From assembly GCA_003135255.1 (NCBI GenBank), contig PLAX01000200.1:7111-18564 (forward strand): a DNA stretch of 11,454 nt. The letters are read 5' to 3'. The notes beneath the pieces were generated by a model, which saw only the letters and a list, made by a program, of their open reading frames with translations, did no database searches and had not been told where the DNA came from. Each line of letters starts with the position of its first letter. Positions within the stretch are counted from its first letter, which is position 1. A program made the translations under genes and the position numbers. This stretch comes from Candidatus Dormiibacterota bacterium (GTDB lineage Bacteria > Chloroflexota > Dormibacteria > Aeolococcales > Aeolococcaceae). This document shows positions 1-7,697 of this stretch, in pieces.

Positions 1-774
1 GTCGGCAGCCATCCCGCCGCGGTGCGCCGGCGCATCGGCTACGTCGGCCAGCGGGGCGGCGCCGACATCGAGGCGACGGGGCGAGAGAACCTGGTCCTGC
101 AGGGCCGGCTGTACGGGATGGGACGGCACGAGACGGAGCGCCGCGCCGACGAGCTGATCGAGCTACTCGACCTGGGGTCGTTCTGCCGGCGCATCGCCCG
201 CACCTACTCGGGCGGTCAACGGCGGCGGCTCGAGGTGGCGCTCGGCATCGTGCACCGCCCCGACGTGCTCTTCCTCGACGAGCCCACCCTGGGGCTCGAC
301 CCCCAGAACCGGGCCAACCTCTGGGACCAGCTCCGCCGTCTGCGCGACACCGGCACGACCGTCCTCCTCACCACCCATTACCTGGACGAGGCGGACCAGC
401 TCAGCGATCGGGTCGCCATCATCGACCACGGGCTGGTGGTCGCCGAGGGGCCCCCGGAGGATCTCCGGGGGCGGTATCCGGCTGGGGTCACCATTACGCC
501 GCGCCCGGGATTCGCGGATCTGGCCACGGTCACCGCCGAGCTGGGACGCGAGCCGCTCGTCCGTGAGGCCCGTATCGACGGCGAGACCATCCGGGTCGAC
601 CTCGACAGCGCCACCACGGGGATGGCGGCGATCTTTGACCTGCTGCGAGCCCGAGGCGTCGAGGTCCAGGGGGTCTCGCTGCGGGAGCCCTCACTCGACG
701 ACGTCTTTCTCCACGAGACCGGACGTTCCTTGCGCGACGCCGGCCCGGCGGCCACGGAGGCGATCGCATCATGA
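1..774 (+). CDS. ABC transporter ATP-binding protein (DrrA/CcmA-type), 5'-truncated by window edge
   Basis: This is the nucleotide-binding subunit of an ABC-2 type exporter, which hydrolyses ATP at the inner face of the membrane to drive the permease encoded next. The reading frame is open from base 1, so the start codon and the Walker A loop lie outside the window; the GTG at 22 is an internal valine. Numbering from base 1 (257 residues visible), I see the Q-loop glutamine at 17, the ABC signature YSGGQ at 69-73, Walker B VLFLDEPT at 89-96, the D-loop LGLDP at 97-101 and the H-loop histidine at 126 (TTHYLDEADQ). Residues from about 160 form the C-terminal extension (DUF4162-like) typical of drug, lipid or polysaccharide exporter ATPases, ending in EPSLDDVFLHETG. 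Its stop overlaps the permease start in an ATGA, so the two are translationally coupled. The exported substrate cannot be told from the sequence. The family call is firm. Confidence 0.95.
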   Translation, partial: VGSHPAAVRRRIGYVGQRGGADIEATGRENLVLQGRLYGMGRHETERRADELIELLDLGSFCRRIARTYSGGQRRRLEVALGIVHRPDVLFLDEPTLGLDPQNRANLWDQLRRLRDTGTTVLLTTHYLDEADQLSDRVAIIDHGLVVAEGPPEDLRGRYPAGVTITPRPGFADLATVTAELGREPLVREARIDGETIRVDLDSATTGMAAIFDLLRARGVEVQGVSLREPSLDDVFLHETGRSLRDAGPAATEAIAS

Positions 775-1532
775 CCTTCCTGCTGCAGACCACCCTGCTC
801 GCCCGCCGGCGCATCCTGGAGACGCTCCGCCAGCCGATCTGGGTGTTCATGGGTCTGAGCGTCCCCCTCATGTACCTGGCCCTCTTCGCCCCCTTGCTCA
901 AGCCGCTGGCGGGCGGTCCGGGCTTTCCAGGCGGCAGCGTCCTGGACGTCTTCGTGCCCGGCATCCTGGCCCTGATGGCCTTCGGATCCGGGATGGGCGC
1001 CGGCTGGATCGTCATCGGGGAGCTGGAGTCCGGCGTCATCGAGCGACTGCGGGTCACCCCGGCGAGCCGGCTGGCCCTGGTGCTCGGGACGATCCTCCGC
1101 GACGTGCTGATGTTCGTCGTGCCGGCGGTCCTGGTGCTGGTCGTCGCCACCCCGTTCGGCTTCCACCCGCACTGGGCCGGCCTCGCCATCCTGCTCGGTC
1201 TGCTCGCCCTGCTCACGGCGGCGTGCTCAGCGGCGTCGGCCGCCCTGGGGATCACCCTCAAGCAGATCGGAAGCCTGGCCGCCGTGGTCACCGGCCTCCA
1301 GCTTCCGCTCACGCTGCTGGCCGGCGTGCTCCTCCCCCTCTCCCTGGGGCCCGGCTGGCTGCAGGGATTGGCGCACGTCAATCCGATGTACTACGCCGTC
1401 GAGGCGGCTCGCGACCTGGCGGCGGGGAACCTGGCCTCGGCGACCGTCGCCGAGGGTTTCGGGGTCATGGGGGCGGCGGCCCTGCTCGCGATCTGGTGGA
1501 GCACGCGCGCATACCGGCGCGCCATGGCCTGA
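771..1532 (+). CDS. ABC-2 type transporter permease (DrrB-like)
   Basis: This 253-residue integral membrane protein is the partner of the preceding ATPase; two copies of each would make the exporter. Six hydrophobic segments are visible at about 22-42, 58-82, 104-128, 134-160, 168-192 and 226-246, the usual ABC-2 topology. Family motifs are the cytoplasmic coupling region GVIERLRVTPASR (88-100) after the second segment, and NPMYYAVEAAR (204-214) before the last. The length is normal for DrrB-like permeases. The ATG at 771 overlaps the ATPase stop by four bases, which fixes the start and indicates one operon. The next gene has its own promoter candidate 40 bp after the stop, so the operon probably ends here. 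The substrate could be a small hydrophobic drug, a lipid or a glycan precursor; nothing nearby decides it. Confidence 0.93.
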   Translation: MTFLLQTTLLARRRILETLRQPIWVFMGLSVPLMYLALFAPLLKPLAGGPGFPGGSVLDVFVPGILALMAFGSGMGAGWIVIGELESGVIERLRVTPASRLALVLGTILRDVLMFVVPAVLVLVVATPFGFHPHWAGLAILLGLLALLTAACSAASAALGITLKQIGSLAAVVTGLQLPLTLLAGVLLPLSLGPGWLQGLAHVNPMYYAVEAARDLAAGNLASATVAEGFGVMGAAALLAIWWSTRAYRRAMA

Positions 1533-1570
1533 GGAAGGGGCCCGCACGGACAGGGGCGTCTGCCTGCCTC

Positions 1571-1599
1571 TGGACTGACGCGCAGTTCAGAGATACATT
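1571..1599 (+). promoter_or_regulatory. candidate sigma70-type promoter of the acetate permease gene
   Basis: TGGACT (1571-1576, 4/6 to TTGACA) and TACATT (1594-1599, 4/6 to TATAAT) are separated by exactly 17 bp in the 118-bp gap after the ABC permease. Transcription from about 1606 would give a 5' leader of some 45 nt carrying the GAGGAG ribosome site at 1637-1642. A weak stem, CAGGGG (1551-1556) with CCTCTG (1567-1572), just upstream could end the ABC operon transcript. The promoter rests on hexamer match and spacing only. Confidence 0.4.
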
Positions 1600-1650
1600 G
1601 TCGGGTGGGGAGCGCGTGTACAGCGCACTCAGTTGTGAGGAGAGCCACCC

Positions 1651-2307
1651 ATGCAACGCACACCCGGTACGTACGACGCTGCCCAGGCACCGAAACCGCC
1701 GGACATCTCCCTGGCCGATCCGGCGCCCCTGGGGCTTGCCGGATTTGGTCTGACCACGCTGATCCTGATGGTCATCGACATCGGCTGGCTCAACGGCGGC
1801 GCGACTGTCGGCGTGCTGGCGGTGGCCGCGTCCTACGGAGGCCTCGCCCAGTTCGTCGCCGGCCTCTGGGCGTTCCGCCGCGGCAACACGTTCGCCGCCA
1901 CGGCCTTCTGCTCCTTCGGAGCGTTCTGGTTCAGCTACGTCCTCCTCGTCTGGTTCTTCGCGGCGAAGATCGCCAGCACGAGTCCGACGGTGTCGACGGC
2001 CCAGGTCGTCAACGGGTTCATCGGCCTGTTCCTGCTGTCCTGGGGGATCTTCACCACCTACATGGCCATCGCGTCGCTGGCGGGCGCCAAGGCGGTGACC
2101 GTGGTCTTTGTCCTGCTCGCGGTCACCTTCTACCTTCTCGCAATCGGAGCCTGGGGCAACGACGCCGCCGGCGCCGGTTTCACCAGGATCGGCGGGATCG
2201 TCGGCCTGCTCACGGCCATCGCCGCCCTCTACACCTCCTTTGCCGACGTCACCAACGCGGCGATGAAGAGGGTCGTCCTACCCACCGGGGCTCCATCAGC
2301 CCGCTGA
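1651..2307 (+). CDS. satP: acetate uptake transporter, GPR1/FUN34/YaaH (AceTr/SatP) family
   Basis: A 218-residue, six-helix membrane protein of the family that takes up acetate, and often succinate, with protons. The family signature is seen as DPAPLGLAGFGLTT (23-36), matching NPAPLGL of E. coli SatP with Asp in place of Asn at the first position. A second conserved block runs from YGG (62-64) through GLWAFRRGNTFAATAF (71-86) to FWFSY (92-96). Hydrophobic segments lie at about 28-48, 52-74, 84-106, 119-143, 147-168 and 178-200, the normal number and total length. GAGGAG at 1637-1642 sits 8 nt before the ATG and supports this start. It converges on acetyl-CoA synthetase across 150 bp, so import and activation of acetate are encoded side by side. 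The short hydrophilic N-terminus (1-22) is ordinary. Family is firm; acetate as substrate follows from the family and the neighbour. Confidence 0.93.
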   Translation: MQRTPGTYDAAQAPKPPDISLADPAPLGLAGFGLTTLILMVIDIGWLNGGATVGVLAVAASYGGLAQFVAGLWAFRRGNTFAATAFCSFGAFWFSYVLLVWFFAAKIASTSPTVSTAQVVNGFIGLFLLSWGIFTTYMAIASLAGAKAVTVVFVLLAVTFYLLAIGAWGNDAAGAGFTRIGGIVGLLTAIAALYTSFADVTNAAMKRVVLPTGAPSAR

Positions 2308-2309
2308 CA

Positions 2310-2323
2310 GGGGCTTCGGCCCC
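2310..2323 (+). terminator. GC hairpin with TTCG loop after the acetate permease
   Basis: GGGGC (2310-2314), loop TTCG (2315-2318) and GCCCC (2319-2323) form a perfect 5-bp stem closed by a highly stable UUCG tetraloop, 2 nt after the permease stop codon. No T-run follows, so it may be a U-tract-less terminator or a 3'-end stabiliser. Confidence 0.5.
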
Positions 2324-2341
2324 GCCGGGGGATCGGGCGCG

Positions 2342-2360
2342 ACCGGTCCTCCGGATCGGT
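2342..2360. terminator. second hairpin in the convergent permease/acs gap
   Basis: ACCGGTCC (2342-2349) pairs with GGATCGGT (2353-2360) around a 3-nt loop; as plus-strand RNA all eight pairs form with one G-U. On the minus strand the same position is an A-C mismatch, so it folds better in the permease transcript. It could be a backup terminator for the permease. No T-run is present. Confidence 0.3.
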
Positions 2361-2402
2361 GGGCCGCGAGCATGACGGCTCACCCGGAGCTGGCACGCAG
2401 GA

Positions 2403-2435
2403 GGGAGGAGGCCGCATACCGCGACCGCCTCCCCC
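2403..2435 (-). terminator. hairpin after acetyl-CoA synthetase
   Basis: On the plus strand GGAGGC (2407-2412) pairs with GCCTCC (2427-2432), extended outward by GGG (2403-2405) with CCC (2433-2435) across a one-base bulge, with a 14-nt apical loop. It begins 21 bp past the acs stop codon in the direction of acs transcription and is the likeliest end of that transcript. There is no clear T-tract. Confidence 0.4.
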
Positions 2436-2456
2436 GCGACCGATGTCCCTGGTTGG

Positions 2457-4571
<2,115 letters not shown>

Positions 4572-4640
4572 GAGTCACCCTCCGCTCCTGCGGTGATCGG
4601 CGAACGCCGCCGTGCCGGACCCGTCCGGAGTCCTCGATCC

Positions 4641-4669
4641 ATCTTGAAACGGGCTTTGCCCGCGGTCAA
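4641..4669 (-). promoter_or_regulatory. candidate acs promoter with an inverted repeat in its spacer
   Basis: Reading the minus strand, TTGACC (4669-4664, 5/6 to consensus) and CAAGAT (4646-4641, 3/6) are 17 bp apart. The spacer contains a perfect dyad, CGGGC-TTT-GCCCG on the plus strand (4650-4662), which could be an operator or a CG-rich spacer fold. Transcription would begin near 4634 and give a leader of roughly 63 nt ending in the GGAGGG ribosome site. This lies in the 206-bp gap 4572-4777, where I see no gene; the rest of the gap is unassigned. Confidence 0.45.
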
Positions 4670-4777
4670 GCAGGAGCCGCCGGGGAGGACGGTCTGCGCG
4701 GCCTCGCGCTCCCGGCTCACGGCGCGACCCGCACCCACGGACGCGCCGTTGCCCGAGGGTGGAGCCTCCCCGCCGCC

Positions 4778-5134
4778 TCAGCGGTGGGCGATCGCGGCGG
4801 TGATGGCCGACACGGTGCCCGACGGGTCGTCCACTCCGATCACCAGCTTGGCGTAGTGCTCGTCATGGAGCCGGATGGCGATCGCCCTGCTGGGGTCGTG
4901 GACATCCCAGAACGCCCACTCGCCGTGCTGCAGGAACTGTCCCGCCGTGACCACCCCGGGCAGGTTGGTACCCACCTTCATCCCGTGGAAGACCTCGTGC
5001 GCCTCCGCCGGCGCGGTCTCCACCCCGGCGACATGCTGCAGCGGCACCTCGAGCTGGCTCTTGAGAGCGAGGAACTTGTCCGCTCCCCGGATGTGGACGA
5101 TGAGGTGGTCGGGAGTGATCTCGATGTCTGCCAT
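4778..5134 (-). CDS. conserved hypothetical protein, 118 aa (possibly PH-like fold)
   Basis: I cannot assign a function. The 118-residue product has no signal peptide, membrane segment or cysteine. Its pattern is alternating short strands (IEITPDHLIVHI, 4-15; RAIAIRLHDEHYAKLVIGV, 83-101) ending in a short amphipathic helix (SGTVSAITAAI, 105-115), which resembles small bacterial PH-like beta-barrel proteins. The central part carries KVGTNLPGVVTAGQF (53-67) and EWAFWDVHDPSRAIAI (72-87); I recall similar core patterns in uncharacterised small proteins of Actinomycetota, from memory only. The frame stays open far upstream, but ATG 5134 is preferred because the sequence before it lacks protein character and because TATGCT ends 6 nt upstream, as in leaderless genes. 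It is divergent from the MDMPI-fold gene across 40 bp. The acs gene lies 206 bp downstream on the same strand with its own promoter candidate. Confidence 0.75.
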   Translation of the reverse strand: MADIEITPDHLIVHIRGADKFLALKSQLEVPLQHVAGVETAPAEAHEVFHGMKVGTNLPGVVTAGQFLQHGEWAFWDVHDPSRAIAIRLHDEHYAKLVIGVDDPSGTVSAITAAIAHR

Positions 5135-5140
5135 GGGATG

Positions 5141-5146
5141 AGCATA
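5141..5146 (-). promoter_or_regulatory. -10 hexamer for a leaderless 118-aa protein gene
   Basis: On the minus strand TATGCT (5146-5141) keeps the key T, A and final T of the -10 element and ends 6 nt before the ATG at 5134, so transcription would start at or next to the start codon. No Shine-Dalgarno is present and no good -35 is seen. It supports the choice of start. Confidence 0.4.
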
Positions 5147-5162
5147 GCCCCGCACACGGCGC

Positions 5163-5168
5163 CAGAAT
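5163..5168 (+). promoter_or_regulatory. -10 hexamer for a leaderless MDMPI-fold gene
   Basis: CAGAAT (5163-5168; A at position 2, A and T at 5-6) ends 6 nt before the GTG at 5175, with no Shine-Dalgarno between. The two divergent -10 candidates sit within the same 40-bp gap, so polymerase binding at one would hinder the other. No convincing -35 is seen. Confidence 0.35.
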
Positions 5169-5174
5169 CGTCTC

Positions 5175-5927
5175 GTGGCGGAAGTCAGCGGGGCCGATCT
5201 GCTGGGCGCTCTCACCGAGGCGTACCGGGCCGTCAGCGTGGTCGTCTCGGAGCTGGCGGTCGACGACTGGGCGCGGCCGACGCGCTGCGAGGGATGGTGC
5301 GTGCGCGACGTCCTGTTCCACCTCATGCTCGATCCCCAGCGGGCGCTGGTGGCCTTTGCCACGCCCTCCGAGCGCGCCGCCACCAGCGACCTGGTCGCCT
5401 ACTGGCGCTCCTTCCGGCCGGGGACCGAGCCGGCGGCGCGGCATGCCAACTACGTCCGGCGCGCCTCCGCCGCCTACCTGCGCACGTCGGATCTCGCGGA
5501 GGACTGGGAGGAGGCCTCGGAAGCGGCCCTCCGCGCGGCGGCCACGGCCATCATGGCCGGATGGGCTGAGACCCAGGTCGTGGCACGAACCGCTCGCCGC
5601 CGCGGGCGTGAGGATTCCGCCCCGATGGCCGCACGTGTCCAGACCCAGGGGTTGGTGATCGCCGTCCCCGACTTCCTGGCCACGCTCACCGTGGAGGCGG
5701 CCCTGCACCTCCTCGACCTCACCGTGCACCTCCCCCACCCACCGCCGGTGCCACCAGCGGCCCTGGCGATCGTGCGGCTCACCCTCGGCGGCCTCCTGGG
5801 CACGCCGCTGCCGGCCGGCTGGGACGGCGAGACCTGCGCGCTCAAGGGCACCGGCAGGATGCCCCTGGACGGCGACGACCGCACCCTTCTCGGGCCGGCC
5901 GGGGACCGCTTCCCGCTGCTCGCCTGA
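5175..5927 (+). CDS. maleylpyruvate isomerase (MDMPI) N-domain / DinB-fold family protein
   Basis: A 250-residue soluble protein of the mycothiol-dependent maleylpyruvate isomerase family (TIGR03083-like), a four-helix DinB-type bundle that binds a divalent metal. The hallmark block is WARPTRCEGWCVRDVLFHL (32-50), with the first metal histidine at His49. The second metal pair appears as E174-x3-H178 in VEAALHLLDLTVH (173-185), matching the Glu-x3-His spacing known for MDMPI. The tail, from RLTLGGLLGTPLPAGW (201-216) through ALKGTGRMPL (222-231), is the C-terminal segment often found in uncharacterised members. Family members include thiol transferases and many of unknown substrate; no aromatic degradation gene is near, so maleylpyruvate itself is unlikely to be proven by context. 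GTG 5175 is preceded by a -10-like hexamer and no ribosome site. A helical repeat of alanine-rich segments lies at 113-135. Confidence 0.85.
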   Translation: MAEVSGADLLGALTEAYRAVSVVVSELAVDDWARPTRCEGWCVRDVLFHLMLDPQRALVAFATPSERAATSDLVAYWRSFRPGTEPAARHANYVRRASAAYLRTSDLAEDWEEASEAALRAAATAIMAGWAETQVVARTARRRGREDSAPMAARVQTQGLVIAVPDFLATLTVEAALHLLDLTVHLPHPPPVPPAALAIVRLTLGGLLGTPLPAGWDGETCALKGTGRMPLDGDDRTLLGPAGDRFPLLA

Positions 5928-5940
5928 TCCGATCGGGTCA
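5925..5940 (+). terminator. small hairpin overlapping the MDMPI-fold stop codon
   Basis: TGATCC (5925-5930) pairs with GGGTCA (5935-5940) around a GATC loop, with one T-G pair; the left arm includes the stop codon. It is short and has no T-run, so termination here is tentative. Confidence 0.25.
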
Positions 5941-5968
5941 CGCCGCGGCCAGCGCCCCGGCCGGACAC

Positions 5969-5974
5969 TATCCT
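5969..5974 (+). promoter_or_regulatory. -10 hexamer for a leaderless glycosyltransferase gene
   Basis: TATCCT (5969-5974, 4/6 with T, A, T and final T kept) ends 8 nt before ATG 5983. It overlaps the alternative TTG start at 5974, which would therefore lie upstream of the transcript start and argues for ATG 5983. No Shine-Dalgarno is visible. Confidence 0.4.
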
Positions 5975-5982
5975 TGCGGCCA

Positions 5983-7548
5983 ATGGCCAATCCCGCCCCC
6001 CGGCTCTCGGTGGTCATCCCGACCCGCAATGAGGCGGAGAGCCTCGCAGCCCTCTGGGCTCGGCTCGAAACCTCCCTTGCCGGCATCGGCGCCGAGGTCT
6101 GTTTCGTCGATGACAGTGACGACGTGACCCCCGCTCGCTTGACCGCCCTCCAAGCGGCGCACCCCGAGGTCCGCTGCCTGCTCCGGACGGGCGCCGAGCG
6201 AGCGGGGGGGCTGAGCACCGCCGTCGTCGCCGGTCTCCACATGGCGCGCGGCGATCTCGTCTGCGTCATGGACGCCGACCTCCAGCACCCCCCGGAGCTG
6301 ATCCCCGAGATGCTCGCCGCCGCGGAGGCGGGCGCGGACCTGGTGGTGGCCAGCCGGTACGTCTCGGGGGGGAGCGCCGGCGGCCTGGCCGGGCTGGCCC
6401 GTCACCTGGTCAGCCGCGGCTCCGGCCTGGTCGCCCAGATCCTCTTCAAGGAAGCCCGCCAGAGCACCGACCCGCTTTCGGGGTATTTCCTCTGCCGGCG
6501 CCGCCTCATCGACGGCATCGAGTTCCGCCCGGTCGGTTTCAAGATCCTCCTGGAGCTGCTGGTCTGCGTGCCGGGACTGCGGGTCGTGGACGTGCCCCTG
6601 CGCTTCCAGGCTCGAGCCGCCGGGACCAGCAAGGCCAGCGCCCGCCAGGGCGTCCTCTTCCTCCACCACCTGGCCTCGCTCTTCTGCCGGGTCGACGGCT
6701 CGGCGCGGATCTGGAAGTTTGGCCTGGTGGGTGTCTCCGGCCTCGGCCTCTTCCTGCCCGCCCTCTGGGCCCTGGCCGGACCGGGCCACCTGCCTCCGCT
6801 GCTCGCCTTCCTGCCCGCGTTCGCCCTGAGCTACGCCTGGAACACGGTCTGGAACCGGGCGTGGACCTTCGCCGACCAGCGCCGCCGGCATCGCCCCGGC
6901 GGCGTCCGCGGGTTCCTCACCCGCGCGCTCCTCGCCACCTTCCTGGTGATGTACCCCGCCTTTGCCCTGCTCTGCCTCACCAGCCTTCCGGTCATCGCCT
7001 CCGGCGCGCTGGCGGCCGGGGCGGGGATGGCCGCCAACGGGCTGGCCAACCGGCGCAGCACCCGCCTCGCGCCGACGATCTGGGGCCAGGTGGCGGTCGA
7101 CACCGCGGTGCGGCTGGGGCTCAACCGATTGGCCCAGGCGGTGTCGGCCGACCGCGCCATCGCCCTCCCCCCGGACGCGACGATGACCAGCTCGACCGTC
7201 CCCTCCGAGCTGCTCGCGCGCGTGCGCCAGAGCCGTCGGGGAGCGATCTGGACCGAGAGTGCCTCTCACCGTCCCCAGCGCCGCCGGGGCATCGACCTCA
7301 CCTCGCATCTCCTGCTCCCGGTGGTCGACGCGGAGCGGCTCACCGGCATCGTGGTCTGCGAGAGGCGGGCCGCGCGGCCGTTCGACGCCGCCGACCTGGA
7401 GACCGGGCTTCACGCCGTCGATGAGCTTGCCGAGGCGCTGGCTCGTGCCGGCCTCGCATTGTCCATCCCGCGCGACGCTCAGATCTCAGACCCAGCCCGT
7501 GGGGAGAGGACGGAGGACGGCGCTGCAGACGCCCCGGTGACCGGGTGA
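5983..7548 (+). CDS. family 2 glycosyltransferase fused to GtrA-like membrane domain and C-terminal GAF-like domain
   Basis: A 521-residue fusion with three parts. Residues 7-235 are a GT-A fold resembling dolichol/polyprenol-phosphate mannosyltransferase: SVVIPTRNEAESL (9-21), VDDSDD (42-47), metal-binding MDADLQHPPE (96-105, Asp97 and Asp99) and SRYVSGG (124-130). It would move a sugar from a nucleotide donor to polyprenyl phosphate. Residues about 243-357 are a GtrA-like domain with four hydrophobic segments (243-265, 268-288, 311-333, 337-355) and the family motif WNRAWTF (290-296). Residues about 365-492 look like a GAF domain: an N-terminal helix, then LLLPVVDAERLTGIVVCE (443-460), RPFDAADLE (465-473) and a final alanine-rich helix. 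GT2-GtrA fusions are common; the added GAF part is not familiar to me. An upstream in-frame TTG (5974) is a less likely start. The last 25 residues are acidic and disordered. It stands alone between hairpins. Confidence 0.9.
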   Translation: MANPAPRLSVVIPTRNEAESLAALWARLETSLAGIGAEVCFVDDSDDVTPARLTALQAAHPEVRCLLRTGAERAGGLSTAVVAGLHMARGDLVCVMDADLQHPPELIPEMLAAAEAGADLVVASRYVSGGSAGGLAGLARHLVSRGSGLVAQILFKEARQSTDPLSGYFLCRRRLIDGIEFRPVGFKILLELLVCVPGLRVVDVPLRFQARAAGTSKASARQGVLFLHHLASLFCRVDGSARIWKFGLVGVSGLGLFLPALWALAGPGHLPPLLAFLPAFALSYAWNTVWNRAWTFADQRRRHRPGGVRGFLTRALLATFLVMYPAFALLCLTSLPVIASGALAAGAGMAANGLANRRSTRLAPTIWGQVAVDTAVRLGLNRLAQAVSADRAIALPPDATMTSSTVPSELLARVRQSRRGAIWTESASHRPQRRRGIDLTSHLLLPVVDAERLTGIVVCERRAARPFDAADLETGLHAVDELAEALARAGLALSIPRDAQISDPARGERTEDGAADAPVTG

Positions 7549-7571
7549 GGTCTGCGCCGCGCGTGAAGACC
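7549..7571 (+). terminator. hairpin directly after the glycosyltransferase stop
   Basis: GGTCT (7549-7553) pairs with AGACC (7567-7571), and inside it GCGC (7554-7557) with GCGT (7561-7564), one G-T pair, leaving a 3-nt loop and a 2-nt bulge. It starts at the base after the stop codon. No T-run follows. Confidence 0.45.
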
Positions 7572-7627
7572 GTCCCCGACCCCTCCCCCGACATCACCAA
7601 GGGTGCCCGCCAGCGTACAGAGGGATT

Positions 7628-7658
7628 GTGTGCCGCGTACCATCAGGTGTGCCGGCAC
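7628..7658 (+). promoter_or_regulatory. direct repeat and palindrome upstream of the DUF3494 gene
   Basis: The 8-mer GTGTGCCG occurs twice, at 7628-7635 and 7647-7654, 19 bp apart, and the second copy overlaps a perfect 10-bp palindrome GTGCCGGCAC (7649-7658). TACCAT (7638-7643) between them is a possible -10 element with no clear -35. The cluster lies 40-70 bp before the DUF3494 start, where an operator would be expected. The remaining part of the 149-bp gap shows nothing else I can name. Confidence 0.3.
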
Positions 7659-7697
7659 CAGGAGCGCATTCCCTGAGCCATTCGCGGAGGCCATTCA

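Noticed and set aside
563..1753. 396-codon plus-strand open frame overlapping the ABC genes and the permease start
   Set aside because: Arg/Pro/Gly-rich out-of-frame shadow of three real coding regions, with no motif.
5974..5982. TTG start three codons upstream for the glycosyltransferase
   Set aside because: It overlaps the -10 candidate TATCCT and has no Shine-Dalgarno; ATG 5983 fits the leaderless pattern.
4863..6269. 468-codon minus-strand open frame across the divergent gene pair
   Set aside because: It runs antisense through the MDMPI-fold gene and out of frame through the 118-aa gene; no domain is visible.
5968..7413. 481-codon minus-strand open frame opposite the glycosyltransferase
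   Set aside because: Low-complexity Glu/Gly/Arg/Ala translation without motifs; the opposite strand encodes a recognisable GT2-GtrA protein.
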